Origin: an uncultured Muribaculaceae bacterium
Lineage (GTDB): Bacteria > Bacteroidota > Bacteroidia > Bacteroidales > Muribaculaceae
Reading direction: 5' to 3'
DNA length: 64,000 nucleotides
NCBI GenBank assembly: GCA_910577465.1
Contig: CAJTMM010000010.1
Coordinates: 12,477-76,476 of the forward strand
The notes beneath the pieces were generated by a model. The model was not told where the DNA came from. It was given only the letters and a program-made list of their open reading frames with translations, and searched no databases. Shown piece by piece: positions 8,616-17,523 of this stretch. Every line of letters begins with the position of its first letter. Within the stretch, counting starts at the first letter, position 1. The position numbers and the translations under genes were made by a program.

Positions 8616-10700
8616 TTATTTCAGGATGCCGGAGTTGACTGCTGACTGCCGGGAGGCTTCGTCGCCGCGTTTGATTTTCTTGCCGAAGCCAAAAGTATAG
8701 GTTACGGCTAACCGTGCCAAGGCATGGTCATTGATTGAGTATGTCTGTTGAATTTTATCGTAGTATCTGCTGTGCATGATGCTTTTGTCGCTGCGCCAGT
8801 GCCAACGGAAGAAATCTGCGACAAAAAGTTGTAGATTCCATGTGGAATTAGACCATCCTGCCTGTAGGCTGTAATAAGCTCGGGTTTTCATCCAGGTGCT
8901 TACCATGCAGCCGTCGGGATAACCCTGCGGTGAATAGTAGACACCGGATAAAGACCAATTGCCAAGGTAATAATTTGCCTGAATGGCATAAGACAGATGA
9001 GTTTTATTAAGATTATACGGATTGCCATTGTGAACCGAGCGCCCTGAAAGTTGCGCTGTCAGTTGGAGTTTCCGGTCAAAAAAACGTGCGGAGCCATACA
9101 CTCCGTAACTCCATTGCGAATAGGATCCTCCCGGTTGCTTTATTGTACGCAGTATTCCGGTAGCGGTGGGTTGATAGTCGTAGACATAACGGTGGTCTAC
9201 AATCCATGTGGAGGCATAGGCTGATAGACTAAATCTGTTGTCGGGGATAAAAGAGTAGTTGATTCCTGCATCGTAACTTCCATAGGAGACAAGATCGGGA
9301 TTGCCGGTGTAACTCATCAATGGATTGCTTTGTATGACGGCAGATGAACGGTAGCTTGAGGAGGGTATGGACTTCATGTGATGAAATTCAGTACGGACAG
9401 AATGCCGGTCGTTGGGCGAATATTGCAGAGAGAAGTCAATCCACGGTGCTGCCGAGTTCTCCTTATCGTCGAGGTATTCCTGTCTGTCCCAATGATAACC
9501 GAAGCCAACCATGCCATAGACTTTGCCTTTAGAGAGACTGTACTGCACACCGGGACCGATGCGATATGTGTGAGCGTTGTCGCTTGTGTTTGCCGTGCCG
9601 GAATAGGTAGTGCGGTTTGTTGTGATGATTGTCTGGAGCATTGTATTGAGATTGCCCCATTTGCCGAAGGAATGGGCATAGGTCAAATCGGCTTTGAATT
9701 GATGTGAATGATCCTTCGCGGCGTTGTAGTATTCATCATTGTTTTCCTCAAAATAGGTGCTATTGGTCTTTGTATGGGAGTAAGAGTATGCCGGTGAGAA
9801 AGTTACGGTGTTATTGTCGTTGAGTATGAAATTCCAATAGCCGTTGTAGGAAAGCGAATTGACCCGATTGGTAGATAGGCTTGTGTAGTCGGCGCGTGCC
9901 GCCACCTCAGGAATATATGAGACATTGCCGGATGTATTGTCGACCGGTGAATGATTGAAATCGGCGCCCACTACATTCTGTATGGTTATCTTGTCTGATG
10001 AATATAAGGCTTTGAAGGTAGGCCAATAGGTCCTGTCGTGCCGTTTGGCGGACTTCTGAATTGAATTGCGTTCGAAAATCCTCATGGTACCGTCGGATTG
10101 CGGAATACGGAAGGTCTCATAAGTGTCAGCGCCTGTATGTCCACGGTTGACATAGAGCGCACCACCTGCGATATCAAATGTCATCCGTTTGTATTGTAGC
10201 TTTCCGAAAAGACTGATTTGTCCGGCATTTGCCGTATTCTCCAGTCCGTAAATCTTGACATAGCCGCCATATTCGTATTTCTGCATGATGAAATTCACTA
10301 CATGTGCCTTTCCAAGAAAGCGAGGGTCGGCAGGAAAATCATAGTACTCGATTTTTTTGACATCCTGCATGCGCATTCCTTCCAAGTCGTTTTTCGATGC
10401 GGGAAGAAAATCGATGAATACATCAATGCTCTTACCGGTCAAATCGGTAATTTCGTTGTCAGGAGAAACCCGAAGTTGAGGTATTGCCATGCGATTGAGC
10501 AAATCCGAGGCGGTCTGTGCCGAATTCTTTTGCTTAGCAGTGGGTATATATGTCGATACTTCCGCTCCGAGCCGTTGGTTACGGGCTTCGACTACTACCT
10601 CATTGAGTTCCTGTGTTTTGATAGTGTCCCTTGTGGTGCGCTGAGCCATTGCCACGGTAAATGAGAAGGCACATAACGCGCCTATAGCCAATCGTTTCAT
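8616..10700 (-). CDS. TonB-receptor-like outer-membrane beta-barrel protein
   Basis: 694 aa. A signal peptide ends near AMA-QRT (residues 1-19). A plug-like domain runs from about 28 to 130 (TQELNEVVVEA, ASDLLNRM, DVFIDFLPAS, VKKIEYYDFPAD), followed by a PF14905-type barrel to the end, closing with the family tail YTFGFGKKIKRGDEASRQSA and a final GILK. There is no N-terminal carboxypeptidase-regulatory repeat and no SusD partner, so it is probably not a glycan-utilisation receptor; the substrate is unknown. It has its own transcription unit: a strong terminator separates it from the sigma-factor operon upstream. Confidence 0.88.
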   Translation of the reverse strand: MKRLAIGALCAFSFTVAMAQRTTRDTIKTQELNEVVVEARNQRLGAEVSTYIPTAKQKNSAQTASDLLNRMAIPQLRVSPDNEITDLTGKSIDVFIDFLPASKNDLEGMRMQDVKKIEYYDFPADPRFLGKAHVVNFIMQKYEYGGYVKIYGLENTANAGQISLFGKLQYKRMTFDIAGGALYVNRGHTGADTYETFRIPQSDGTMRIFERNSIQKSAKRHDRTYWPTFKALYSSDKITIQNVVGADFNHSPVDNTSGNVSYIPEVAARADYTSLSTNRVNSLSYNGYWNFILNDNNTVTFSPAYSYSHTKTNSTYFEENNDEYYNAAKDHSHQFKADLTYAHSFGKWGNLNTMLQTIITTNRTTYSGTANTSDNAHTYRIGPGVQYSLSKGKVYGMVGFGYHWDRQEYLDDKENSAAPWIDFSLQYSPNDRHSVRTEFHHMKSIPSSSYRSSAVIQSNPLMSYTGNPDLVSYGSYDAGINYSFIPDNRFSLSAYASTWIVDHRYVYDYQPTATGILRTIKQPGGSYSQWSYGVYGSARFFDRKLQLTAQLSGRSVHNGNPYNLNKTHLSYAIQANYYLGNWSLSGVYYSPQGYPDGCMVSTWMKTRAYYSLQAGWSNSTWNLQLFVADFFRWHWRSDKSIMHSRYYDKIQQTYSINDHALARLAVTYTFGFGKKIKRGDEASRQSAVNSGILK

Positions 10701-10716
10701 GAATCGCTAATAATTA

Positions 10717-10755
10717 AACCCTCGACTACCCGGACCATCCGGGTGGTCGAGGGTT
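10717..10755 (-). terminator. Terminator of the ECF sigma operon
   Basis: Long GC-rich inverted repeat AACCCTCGAC...GTCGAGGGTT with an inner CCCGGA / TCCGGG continuation, just after the stop of the 10775-11623 gene; on the minus strand it is followed by TTTAATTATT. It insulates the receptor gene downstream. Confidence 0.85.
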
Positions 10756-10774
10756 GTATGAAAAGCTGTGTTTG

Positions 10775-11623
10775 TTATTTAATACCTATCAGGCATCGGT
10801 CCAGAAGTTTATTGAGAACTGTCTCCGAGTATTTTTTGTCGGAAATCATCCCGCTCAATATTTCGCGGACTGCATCTTTGTCGGCTTCCGTCACATCAGG
10901 ATAGTTTGAGGTGTCCTGTATTACTTTATACGCTTTTGATGCGAGGGCAATCCTTGTCTGAGAGTTGGCGGAAGTCATGCTCTGAAAATATGACATAAGT
11001 ATATCGAACCAGGATTGTTGTGAAGCAAATACACTTGATGTGGTAGAATTAGTGCCGTTTGAGAAATTGCGAAGTACGTCGTACTGTCGTTGTAAGGCCT
11101 CTTGCTGACGATATTTTAGAGTGGTGGAGTATGTGATTACAAGTTTTCCCATAAGGGTTCCATCTTTTTCTTTGAAATTCATGCCATAGGCGTATCGGTA
11201 AATGCCATCAGGGTCCTCTGAAAGCGGAGCGAGAAACAATGAAAATATGTACTCGCAGTCAGGACTATTTAGATAGACACCGTCATTTCCGGGATTGCCA
11301 ACAGTCAGTATTATATCCCTTTCGGTATTGACGGTCTTGCCCCGATTTATGCTGTATGCCATTTCGGCGTCTTTATCAAAGGCTGAAACTGCTTTTTCGA
11401 GCAGGGAGACTTTTCCGGCCGGCAGTACGAAGCGGTATACGTCGCTTTGCCCGGTCTTAATCCCTGTAGAAGGGTCTTTTTCGAGGGTGTGGCTTTCTGT
11501 AATCTGAGCTTCCGGGCATTTGATTATGGCTTCAAATGCCGATTTAATGTTGTTTTGGGCAGCGGCTATCATAGGTATAGCGGCGAAAATAAGGCTGAGA
11601 AGCCGGGGGACTGAGGTTTTCAT
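10775..11623 (-). CDS. Secreted protein of unknown function, third gene of ECF operon
   Basis: 282 aa with a clear signal peptide (cleavage near AAAQ, about residue 22) and no lipobox or other membrane span, so probably periplasmic. The middle contains a two-part beta-rich region (SDVYRFVLPAGK, then NGDGVYLN-like and YIFSLFLAP segments) and the C-terminal ~90 residues look helical (QSWFDILMSYFQSM, REILSGMISDKKY). I do not recognise the family. It follows the anti-sigma gene by 19 bases and ends before a terminator, so it is co-expressed with the sigma factor. It may be a target or sensor in that envelope signalling pathway (inference). Confidence 0.75.
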   Translation of the reverse strand: MKTSVPRLLSLIFAAIPMIAAAQNNIKSAFEAIIKCPEAQITESHTLEKDPSTGIKTGQSDVYRFVLPAGKVSLLEKAVSAFDKDAEMAYSINRGKTVNTERDIILTVGNPGNDGVYLNSPDCEYIFSLFLAPLSEDPDGIYRYAYGMNFKEKDGTLMGKLVITYSTTLKYRQQEALQRQYDVLRNFSNGTNSTTSSVFASQQSWFDILMSYFQSMTSANSQTRIALASKAYKVIQDTSNYPDVTEADKDAVREILSGMISDKKYSETVLNKLLDRCLIGIK

Positions 11624-11642
11624 ATCATGTGATTTTTGAGAT

Positions 11643-12341
11643 TTATTCCATTGTTACTTTTTTGATAGCGTCGTCCAATTCAGCGTTGTACGCGCCTACC
11701 GCATCAAGTATCGCTATAAGGTCGTCGTATTCCTCGATATATGATTCAGCTATCTGCATTGCCAGGTCATTGTCGATACGCGCTTGTTGAATGCGTAGAT
11801 ACTCATCGATGTCGATGGTCGGCTCGACTTGTGCGGCGGTGGGGTTGGATCGGTTGATTTCCGCTTTTGCCAAATGATGGTTGGCTACCGTGGAATGTTT
11901 TCTGACGATTGTAGGCTCTTGTTCAGCTTCCTCTTTTGTTACCTCGGTTGTCTGTGGATTCCGTGGTGAAGTCGTGGCGAAATTCAATGCCGGAGATTGC
12001 ACCACCCTGGCAATTGCCGATGGTTGCTCAATGGTAAAGACGTAATCAATTGTTCTGACTACGAGATTTGATGCGAAAAGCACTCCCAAGAAAATGGCAG
12101 CCACACGCATGACCCAACGCATTGTGGCGGGCTTACGGCGAATGCGTGGACGGAAACTGTTCCATTCAGCTTTCATATCCCATTCCGGCTGACGGATACA
12201 TGCACTGCTGAGTGCCGCGGACGCTTCGTAGATGTCGCGCAATTCATCATCGTGCAATATCGAATCCAATTCCACGTCAGACAAAGAGGAAGGGGCATCA
12301 AGCATCTTCGCTATCAATATTTCTTTCTGTTCTTCAGTCAT
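11643..12341 (-). CDS. Probable membrane-bound anti-sigma factor
   Basis: 232 aa: a cytoplasmic N-terminal ~70 residues rich in acidic helices (ELDSILHDDELRDIYEA) that would bind the sigma factor, one transmembrane helix at about 75-95, then a periplasmic tail with a low-complexity linker and a helical acidic end (AMQIAESYIEEYDDL). The start overlaps the sigma gene stop in an ATGA junction (12338-12341), the classic coupling of ECF sigma and anti-sigma genes. It is not a FecR-type anti-sigma. The assignment rests on topology and context, not on a recognised domain. Confidence 0.75.
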   Translation of the reverse strand: MTEEQKEILIAKMLDAPSSLSDVELDSILHDDELRDIYEASAALSSACIRQPEWDMKAEWNSFRPRIRRKPATMRWVMRVAAIFLGVLFASNLVVRTIDYVFTIEQPSAIARVVQSPALNFATTSPRNPQTTEVTKEEAEQEPTIVRKHSTVANHHLAKAEINRSNPTAAQVEPTIDIDEYLRIQQARIDNDLAMQIAESYIEEYDDLIAILDAVGAYNAELDDAIKKVTME

Positions 12342-12823
12342 GATTTACCGGTTTTGAAATGGGTTCTTAATTTTTTCAGTGCCGAAACGATATTCTTGTT
12401 AACAGCTGCTACCGAGACTTCAAGATTGTGAGCCGTCTCCTTATAGCTAAGTCCTTCGGTATAGATTCTGTCGACGACATCACGTTCGCGGGGAGTAAGC
12501 AGTTTCTGTATGGCAGACATTACCTCCTCGTTGCGACCTTCGATGTCAAAATCGTCAGGAGGAGCGTCAAGCATTATCCTTTGGTGAATCTTATCACGGG
12601 TATCCAGCATGCTTATTCTGTTTAAACAGGCATTGCGGACCGATCGTATGATAAATGCCGTAGGGTTTTCAATACGAATGTTCGATTCCCAAAGCTTGAG
12701 GAACACTTCCTGAACCACATCGCGGGCATCATCCTCCTCGTGGAGCAGGCTCATTGCCAACCTCATAGAGGGTGGAAAGCATTGTGTGTAGAGAGTCTCA
12801 AACTCTGTGGTGGAATATCCCAT
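12338..12823 (-). CDS. ECF-type RNA polymerase sigma factor
   Basis: 161 aa with sigma region 2 (LLHEEDDARDVVQEVFLKLWE, about residues 25-46) and region 4 with a helix-turn-helix (LTPRERDVVDRIYTEGLSYK, then VSVAAVNKNIVSALKKLR). Length and architecture are those of Bacteroidetes ECF factors. First gene of a three-gene operon with its anti-sigma and a secreted protein. A -7-like TATCTTGG with one mismatch lies upstream near 12875, suggesting housekeeping transcription, but I cannot identify an autoregulated ECF promoter. Confidence 0.92.
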   Translation of the reverse strand: MGYSTTEFETLYTQCFPPSMRLAMSLLHEEDDARDVVQEVFLKLWESNIRIENPTAFIIRSVRNACLNRISMLDTRDKIHQRIMLDAPPDDFDIEGRNEEVMSAIQKLLTPRERDVVDRIYTEGLSYKETAHNLEVSVAAVNKNIVSALKKLRTHFKTGKS

Positions 12824-12958
12824 TGCGAGGTCGTTTTATAGAATAGACAGATGAGCTGTCGAAATCATTACCCCAAGATAGCAATTTTTTTGAAACAAAT
12901 TTATGGTGGTACTTAAATTGATTTGCTCCGGGATTTGGTATGTACCCATATAAGTTTG

Positions 12959-13127
12959 AGCAACTGAGTATGTAGGCTTGTCAAGAGGGAAATCAAATTG
13001 TAGTGTAAAATTGTAGGCTGTGGGAGGTTCTTGAGACGCAAGAGCGGTACGATGGTGGGGGCTACTCGTTTTTATTTTGGCAGCTCCTTAAACGAGGAAA
13101 GTCAAGCTTGATGCTTGACTTTCTTTT
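12959..13127 (+). ncRNA. Candidate structured small RNA, convergent with tRNA-Ser
   Basis: A TAnnTTTG box (TAAGTTTG, 12951-12958, with TTTG 13 bases before it) is followed by ~165 non-coding bases holding three adjacent hairpins: TCTTG/CAAGA, CTCGTTT/AAACGAG and an 11-bp GAAAGTCAAGC/GCTTGACTTTC stem that runs into TTTT, like a terminator. The family was not recognised (not SRP RNA, tmRNA or RNase P). The 3' end would stop just short of the opposite-strand tRNA. This is a prediction only. Confidence 0.3.
13097..13123. terminator. Bidirectional-type hairpin after tRNA-Ser
   Basis: Perfect 11-bp stem with TTGAT loop. Plus-side T-run (TTTTGTTT) is good; minus side has AAAAG before it and CTCGTTT after. 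It could terminate the tRNA transcript, the candidate plus-strand RNA, or both. Confidence 0.6.
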
Positions 13128-13130
13128 GTT

Positions 13131-13220
13131 TGGCGGAGAGGACGAGATTCGAACTCGTGGTAGGATTGCTCCTACGTCAGTTTAGCAAACTGGTGGTTTC
13201 AGCCACTCACCCACCTCTCC
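13131..13220 (-). tRNA. tRNA-Ser (anticodon GCT)
   Basis: Class II tRNA with a GGAGAGG / CCTCTCC acceptor stem, anticodon stem-loop CAGTTTGCTAAACTG giving GCT, a long variable arm (GTAGGAGCAATCCTAC), and a TTCGAAT T-loop. Discriminator G at 13134; CCA appears to be encoded at 13131-13133. Read from the minus strand. It decodes AGC/AGU. Confidence 0.97.
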
Positions 13221-13251
13221 TTTTGGCTACGCTTAGCCTTTATTTTCGGTG

Positions 13252-13283
13252 CAAAGGTAAGGGTTTATTTTGATTCCGGCAAA
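13252..13283 (-). promoter_or_regulatory. Promoter of tRNA-Ser
   Basis: On the minus strand TTTG (13280-13283), 20-base spacer, TACCTTTG (13252-13259): an excellent match to the Bacteroidetes TTTG / TAnnTTTG promoter, about 25-30 bases before the tRNA 5' end. Confidence 0.7.
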
Positions 13284-13406
13284 TGTTTTTGGGAATTTTA
13301 GATTAATTGTGTTGATATTTATTTTTGTTGATGGTGTATTGGTGTGACATACAGTGCGATAGCGTTAAAAGTATTGATGCGTTTCGGAAAAACGGGATTT
13401 TGTGAG

Positions 13407-13414
13407 TATTTTTG
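13407..13414 (+). promoter_or_regulatory. -7 box immediately before mltG
   Basis: TATTTTTG. The ATG at 13423 begins 8 bases after the box, so the mRNA would be nearly leaderless; this also argues against the upstream GTG start at 13402, which precedes the box. No good -33 element (TTTC at about 21 bases). Confidence 0.45.
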
Positions 13415-13422
13415 TGTCAGTT

Positions 13423-14478
13423 ATGGATAAGAAAAAATCAAAAAGCAGGAAGTCGAAGGGTGACGGATGGATAAAGCGTCACACGCTTGGATTGATAATA
13501 GGTGTCATGGCGGTTGTCGCGGCAATCGGTGTCGTTGCCGGATTTGCGTTGCAAAGCTATGGTGGTGATACTACGTGGGTGTACATCCCGGAAGGTGCCA
13601 CTGACGATGCTGTGGCGGATACTTTGCGGTCTCGGTTGGGGTCGGTAGAGGGGAATCGGGTGAAGATGCTTTGGCTCATGCAGGGCGGGAGCGCGTCCCG
13701 TGCCCATGGGGCTTATAAGGTGGAGCACGGGCAGCGGTCGGTGGTGACGGCACGTCGTCTCGCCAAGGGTATGCAGACGCCTGTGCGTGTGGCGTGGAAC
13801 AATGTGCGCACTATGGGGCAGTTGGCTGAGCGTGTGACGTCGAAACTTGAGTGCAGTCCTGCGGAGTTCATAAGTGCGTGTGATGCGATATTGCCGGAAC
13901 GTGGATACCGAACATCTGAATTTCCGGCGGCGTTCATGCCTGATACATACGAATTTTATTGGACGGTATCGCCCAAGGAGCTGGTTGAGCGTCTGGTGGA
14001 GTATCGCAACCGCTTCTGGAATGAGGAGCGCCGTATGGCCGCCGAACGTTTAGGGTTGTCGCCCATAGAGGTCGCTACCGTAGCTTCCATCGTGGAGGAG
14101 GAGACGGCTAAGCATGATGAATATGGTATGATAGCCCGGTTGTATCTCAACCGTCTGAAAACAAAAATGCCTTTGCAGGCCGATCCTACGGTGAAGTTTG
14201 CTTCGGGTGATTTCTCTTTACGTCGTATAACCGGTGCTCATCTCAAGATTGAATCACCGTATAATACTTACCGTATCAAGGGGCTGCCGCCAGGTCCGAT
14301 ACGTGTGGCTTCGTCCAAGGCTATTGAGAGCGTGCTGTCGGCTCCGGCGCATAATTATCTATATATGTGTGCTAAGGAGGATTTCTCGGGATATCATAAC
14401 TTTGCATCCGACTATCCTACCCACCAGTCCAATGCCCGGAAATATCAGGCTGAACTGAACCGGAGGAATATCAAATAA
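13423..14478 (+). CDS. mltG: Endolytic murein transglycosylase MltG
   Basis: Inner-membrane lytic transglycosylase that cuts nascent glycan strands and sets their length. It has a short basic cytoplasmic N-terminus (MDKKKSKSRKSK), one transmembrane helix at about residues 20-45, a LysM-like segment (VYIPEGATDDAVADTL), and the YceG catalytic domain with the family signature ASIVEEETAK containing the catalytic Glu, followed by LQADPTVKFA and KGLPPGPI. I chose ATG 13423 over GTG 13402 (7 residues upstream) because of the promoter position and the basic start. It is monocistronic; the AI-2E permease gene converges 3 bases downstream. Confidence 0.95.
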   Translation: MDKKKSKSRKSKGDGWIKRHTLGLIIGVMAVVAAIGVVAGFALQSYGGDTTWVYIPEGATDDAVADTLRSRLGSVEGNRVKMLWLMQGGSASRAHGAYKVEHGQRSVVTARRLAKGMQTPVRVAWNNVRTMGQLAERVTSKLECSPAEFISACDAILPERGYRTSEFPAAFMPDTYEFYWTVSPKELVERLVEYRNRFWNEERRMAAERLGLSPIEVATVASIVEEETAKHDEYGMIARLYLNRLKTKMPLQADPTVKFASGDFSLRRITGAHLKIESPYNTYRIKGLPPGPIRVASSKAIESVLSAPAHNYLYMCAKEDFSGYHNFASDYPTHQSNARKYQAELNRRNIK

Positions 14479-14481
14479 GGG

Positions 14482-15636
14482 TCAGGGAAGCGGAGATTTG
14501 GTGGCGCGTTCGATGTCCCGTCGTTCGCGGGCTATCTGTTTGGGCCCGTTGCCGTCGTTCTTGCTTTTGCTGATTATATAATTTTCGTAATACGACAGGA
14601 TTAGCGTGGTTAGGGGGAGGGCTATGATGAGTCCTATGAGTCCGAGGAGGGTTCCCCATATAGATAGCGACAGTAGAATTATGGCGGGATTGAGTCCCAT
14701 TGCCTTACCCATAATCTTGGGAGTAAGAATCAAGTCCTGTATGGCTTGTACGATACAATACACGGCTATGCATTCCCAGAATATGGTCCAGAAGTCGCCA
14801 TCGCCCCCAACGGCATAGACCAAACATAATATGGTGGTGGGTATGATGGATATGAGCTGAAGATAAGGTACCATGTTGAGCAGCCCTATGAAAAGACCAA
14901 GTACAATTGCCATAGGTATGCCTACGATGGAGAATCCGATGGCAAACAGGATGCCTACGATGGAAGCCACGAGAGCCTGTCCGCGGAAGTAGTGGTTCAT
15001 GCTGTGTTTCACGTCATTTGCCACTCTGAATACCGTGTGGCGGTATTTGGGTGGTACCAAGCTTCGGAATCCACGGTTGAGACGTTCGTAATCAATCATT
15101 ATGAACACTACATACAGCACCACGATAAACCAATTGAATATGCCCATGATTACGGCGAAACTGCCTGTGATTATGGACCAGGATGCTTTGAGGGTGTCTT
15201 CTATCACGGTCATCCATTCCTGACGTGTGAGCATGTTGGACAGTTCGTTGAAGTCAACGTTGCGACGCAGGAACCGATGTATGTCCTCGGGTAAAAAATT
15301 GACTGAACCTTCCGATACGGCATAGTTACGCATCACCACAGCCATCTGTTGCATCTCGTCGACTACCATAGGTATGATAAAGTAGCCTATAGCGGCAAGG
15401 AAGAACATGGCTTCGAACAGTGTGACGAATATGGCTATGACACGTCCGCGAAGGTTGAGCAGGCGACGATTGAATTGAACAAAGGGCTCGAAAATGTATG
15501 CAATGAGACATGCGACAAAGAATGGCAGCAATACCCCTTTGAGTACATCGACAAGCCACAGTGCTCCACCTATAAGTACTACGGTGATGACCAGGCGTAC
15601 CACCCGGTCCAAGGTATATGGTTGACGTTCTGACAT
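14482..15636 (-). CDS. AI-2E (PerM/UPF0118) family transporter
   Basis: 384 aa polytopic inner-membrane protein with the UPF0118 layout: two N-terminal helices (VVLIGGALWLVDVLKGVLLP), a large loop from about 95 to 150, then a cluster of helices including VGILFAIGFSIVGIPMAIVLGLF and the conserved PKIMGKAMGLNPAIILLSLSI region. Members export or transport varied small molecules or ions; few have an assigned substrate and the autoinducer-2 label should not be taken literally. The C-terminal cytoplasmic tail is charged. Transcribed alone, convergent with mltG. Confidence 0.9.
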   Translation of the reverse strand: MSERQPYTLDRVVRLVITVVLIGGALWLVDVLKGVLLPFFVACLIAYIFEPFVQFNRRLLNLRGRVIAIFVTLFEAMFFLAAIGYFIIPMVVDEMQQMAVVMRNYAVSEGSVNFLPEDIHRFLRRNVDFNELSNMLTRQEWMTVIEDTLKASWSIITGSFAVIMGIFNWFIVVLYVVFIMIDYERLNRGFRSLVPPKYRHTVFRVANDVKHSMNHYFRGQALVASIVGILFAIGFSIVGIPMAIVLGLFIGLLNMVPYLQLISIIPTTILCLVYAVGGDGDFWTIFWECIAVYCIVQAIQDLILTPKIMGKAMGLNPAIILLSLSIWGTLLGLIGLIIALPLTTLILSYYENYIISKSKNDGNGPKQIARERRDIERATKSPLP

Positions 15637-15708
15637 GATAATAGTTCGATTGGTGTATATTTATGTCACGAAATTAAGAAATATATCATGAATTATCTCA
15701 AATTTGCG

Positions 15709-15716
15709 TAATTTTG
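15709..15716 (+). promoter_or_regulatory. Possible -7 box of the MFS gene
   Basis: TAATTTTG matches TAnnTTTG, 82 bases before the ATG at 15799; no TTTG at the proper distance. Confidence 0.3.
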
Positions 15717-15798
15717 TTGGCAATTGGCACTTAAAGCAATGCGGATGTCATGAGTATTCAATAATCATAATAATAAATCATTATCATTTTACGTCACA

Positions 15799-17502
15799 AT
15801 GACTAACAAAACCATTCAAACACTGAACGACAAGGCTTGGGCGCGTTGGACCGCGTTGGGGCTGCTTGCGTTTGCAATGTTCTGTTCATATATTTTTATG
15901 GACATATTGTCGCCTATCAAGGATTTGCTCCAGTCCACACGAGGTTGGGACTCTACGGCATTCGGCACCATGCAGGGTTCGGAAACGTTCCTTAATGTAT
16001 TTATCTTCTTTTTGATATTCGCAGGTATCATACTTGACAAGATGGGTGTGCGTTTCACCGCGCTGCTGTCAGGGGTTGTGATGCTGATTGGAGCTACAAT
16101 CAACTGGTATGCTCTTACCGACGCGTTTATCGGCAGCGGTCTGGATGTGTGGTTTACAAACCATCTTAATTACATTCCGGTGTTTGACGAGCTTGGCATC
16201 TCTCCGTTCTATGAGGGTATGCCTGCTTCGGCAAAGTTCTCAGCCGTAGGCTTCATGATATTCGGCTGCGGCGTGGAGATGGCGGGTATCACTGTGAGCC
16301 GTGGTATTGTCAAGTGGTTCAAAGGCCGTGAGATGGCATTGGCAATGGGATCGGAGATGGCGCTTGCCCGACTGGGTGTGGCTACCTGTATGATATTCTC
16401 GCCCATGTTTGCCGAACTTGGCGGTGAAATCAGTGTTGCGCGCTCAGTGGCATTCGGCGTAGTGCTGCTGATGATTGCCTTGATAATGTTTGTGGTTTAC
16501 TTCTTCATGGATAAGAAGCTCGATGAGCAAACTCATGCCGAGGAGGAGAAAGATGAACCGTTCCAAATAAAAGATTTGGGGAAGATATTGACAAGCAGCG
16601 GCTTCTGGATAGTTGCCTTGCTGTGTGTGCTTTACTACTCGGCTATATTCCCGTTCCAGAAATATGCCGTGAATATGTTGCAATGTAATCTGACGTTCGT
16701 TGAGCCGGACTCGTTCTGGGCGTCGGATACAGTGACCGTGCTGCAATATGTGATTATGATTGTGGTAGCGTTAGCGGCATTCGCAAGCAATTTTTCCAAG
16801 AAGAGTGTGATGAAGTACGGGCTAATGCTCGTGGCTATAGCAGCACTTGCGGTGTACTGCTATATGGGTTACAAGCGCCAGTCGGCAAGTGCTATATTCG
16901 CGGTATTCCCTCTGTTGGCTGTAGGTATCACTCCTATTCTCGGCAAATATGTGGATTATAAGGGTAAGGCGGCGTCAATGCTTGTAATCGGTTCGCTGCT
17001 TCTTATCGCATGTCATTTGACCTTCGCATTTATCCTGCCTATGTTCAAGGGCAGCCCTGTGGGTGGTGTGTGCATAGCTTATCTTACTATATTGGTACTC
17101 GGAGCATCGTTCTCTTTGGTACCCGCATCATTGTGGCCGAGCGTTCCCAAACTGGTCGATGCCAAGATTATCGGCTCGGCATACGCTTTGATATTCTGGA
17201 TTCAGAACATCGGGTTGTGGCTGTTCCCGCTGCTTATAGGTAAAGTGCTTGATAATACCAACCCTCAGATCGTGCAGGGGCTTGCCGATGGAACTCTGTC
17301 GCCTGAGCAGGCTGCGGTAAGTTATAACTACACAGTGCCTTTGGTGATGCTTGCATGTCTTGGCGTAGCCGCGCTTGCACTTGGAATAGTGCTCAAGGCT
17401 ATTGATAAGAAGAAACATTATGGTCTTGAAGAGCCGAATGTCAAGCCTGTAGCCGCTGAAATTGAAACAGACGAGGCGGAAATCGAAGGAAATCTGCTGT
17501 AA
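15799..17502 (+). CDS. MFS transporter
   Basis: 567 aa with about twelve predicted membrane helices, a central charged cytoplasmic loop (KKLDEQTHAEEEKDEPFQIKD, near residues 235-257) and an acidic hydrophilic tail (AEIETDEAEIEGN). Major-facilitator-type loop residues occur after the second helix (ILDKMGVRF). An extra extracytoplasmic insertion lies near residues 115-140. The overall look is that of the nitrate/oxalate-formate-antiporter-like MFS branch common in Bacteroidales, with no substrate known. Own promoter region; a convergent terminator with the catalase gene follows. Confidence 0.88.
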   Translation: MTNKTIQTLNDKAWARWTALGLLAFAMFCSYIFMDILSPIKDLLQSTRGWDSTAFGTMQGSETFLNVFIFFLIFAGIILDKMGVRFTALLSGVVMLIGATINWYALTDAFIGSGLDVWFTNHLNYIPVFDELGISPFYEGMPASAKFSAVGFMIFGCGVEMAGITVSRGIVKWFKGREMALAMGSEMALARLGVATCMIFSPMFAELGGEISVARSVAFGVVLLMIALIMFVVYFFMDKKLDEQTHAEEEKDEPFQIKDLGKILTSSGFWIVALLCVLYYSAIFPFQKYAVNMLQCNLTFVEPDSFWASDTVTVLQYVIMIVVALAAFASNFSKKSVMKYGLMLVAIAALAVYCYMGYKRQSASAIFAVFPLLAVGITPILGKYVDYKGKAASMLVIGSLLLIACHLTFAFILPMFKGSPVGGVCIAYLTILVLGASFSLVPASLWPSVPKLVDAKIIGSAYALIFWIQNIGLWLFPLLIGKVLDNTNPQIVQGLADGTLSPEQAAVSYNYTVPLVMLACLGVAALALGIVLKAIDKKKHYGLEEPNVKPVAAEIETDEAEIEGNLL

Positions 17503-17523
17503 TATAGATAAAAAGACAAATAA

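Larger units (their letters stand above)
12824..13130. other. 307-base gap between sigma operon and tRNA-Ser
   Basis: No ORF with coding character. It contains a plus-strand TAAGTTTG box at 12951-12958 and three consecutive inverted repeats (13029-13043, 13065-13096 and 13097-13123), the last followed by TTTT. These are interpreted separately as a candidate plus-strand RNA. Confidence 0.6.

Noticed and set aside
13131..13220. tRNA-Ser as attachment site of an island
   Set aside because: The 3' part of the tRNA is not repeated in the surroundings, and the flanking genes are ordinary chromosomal ones.
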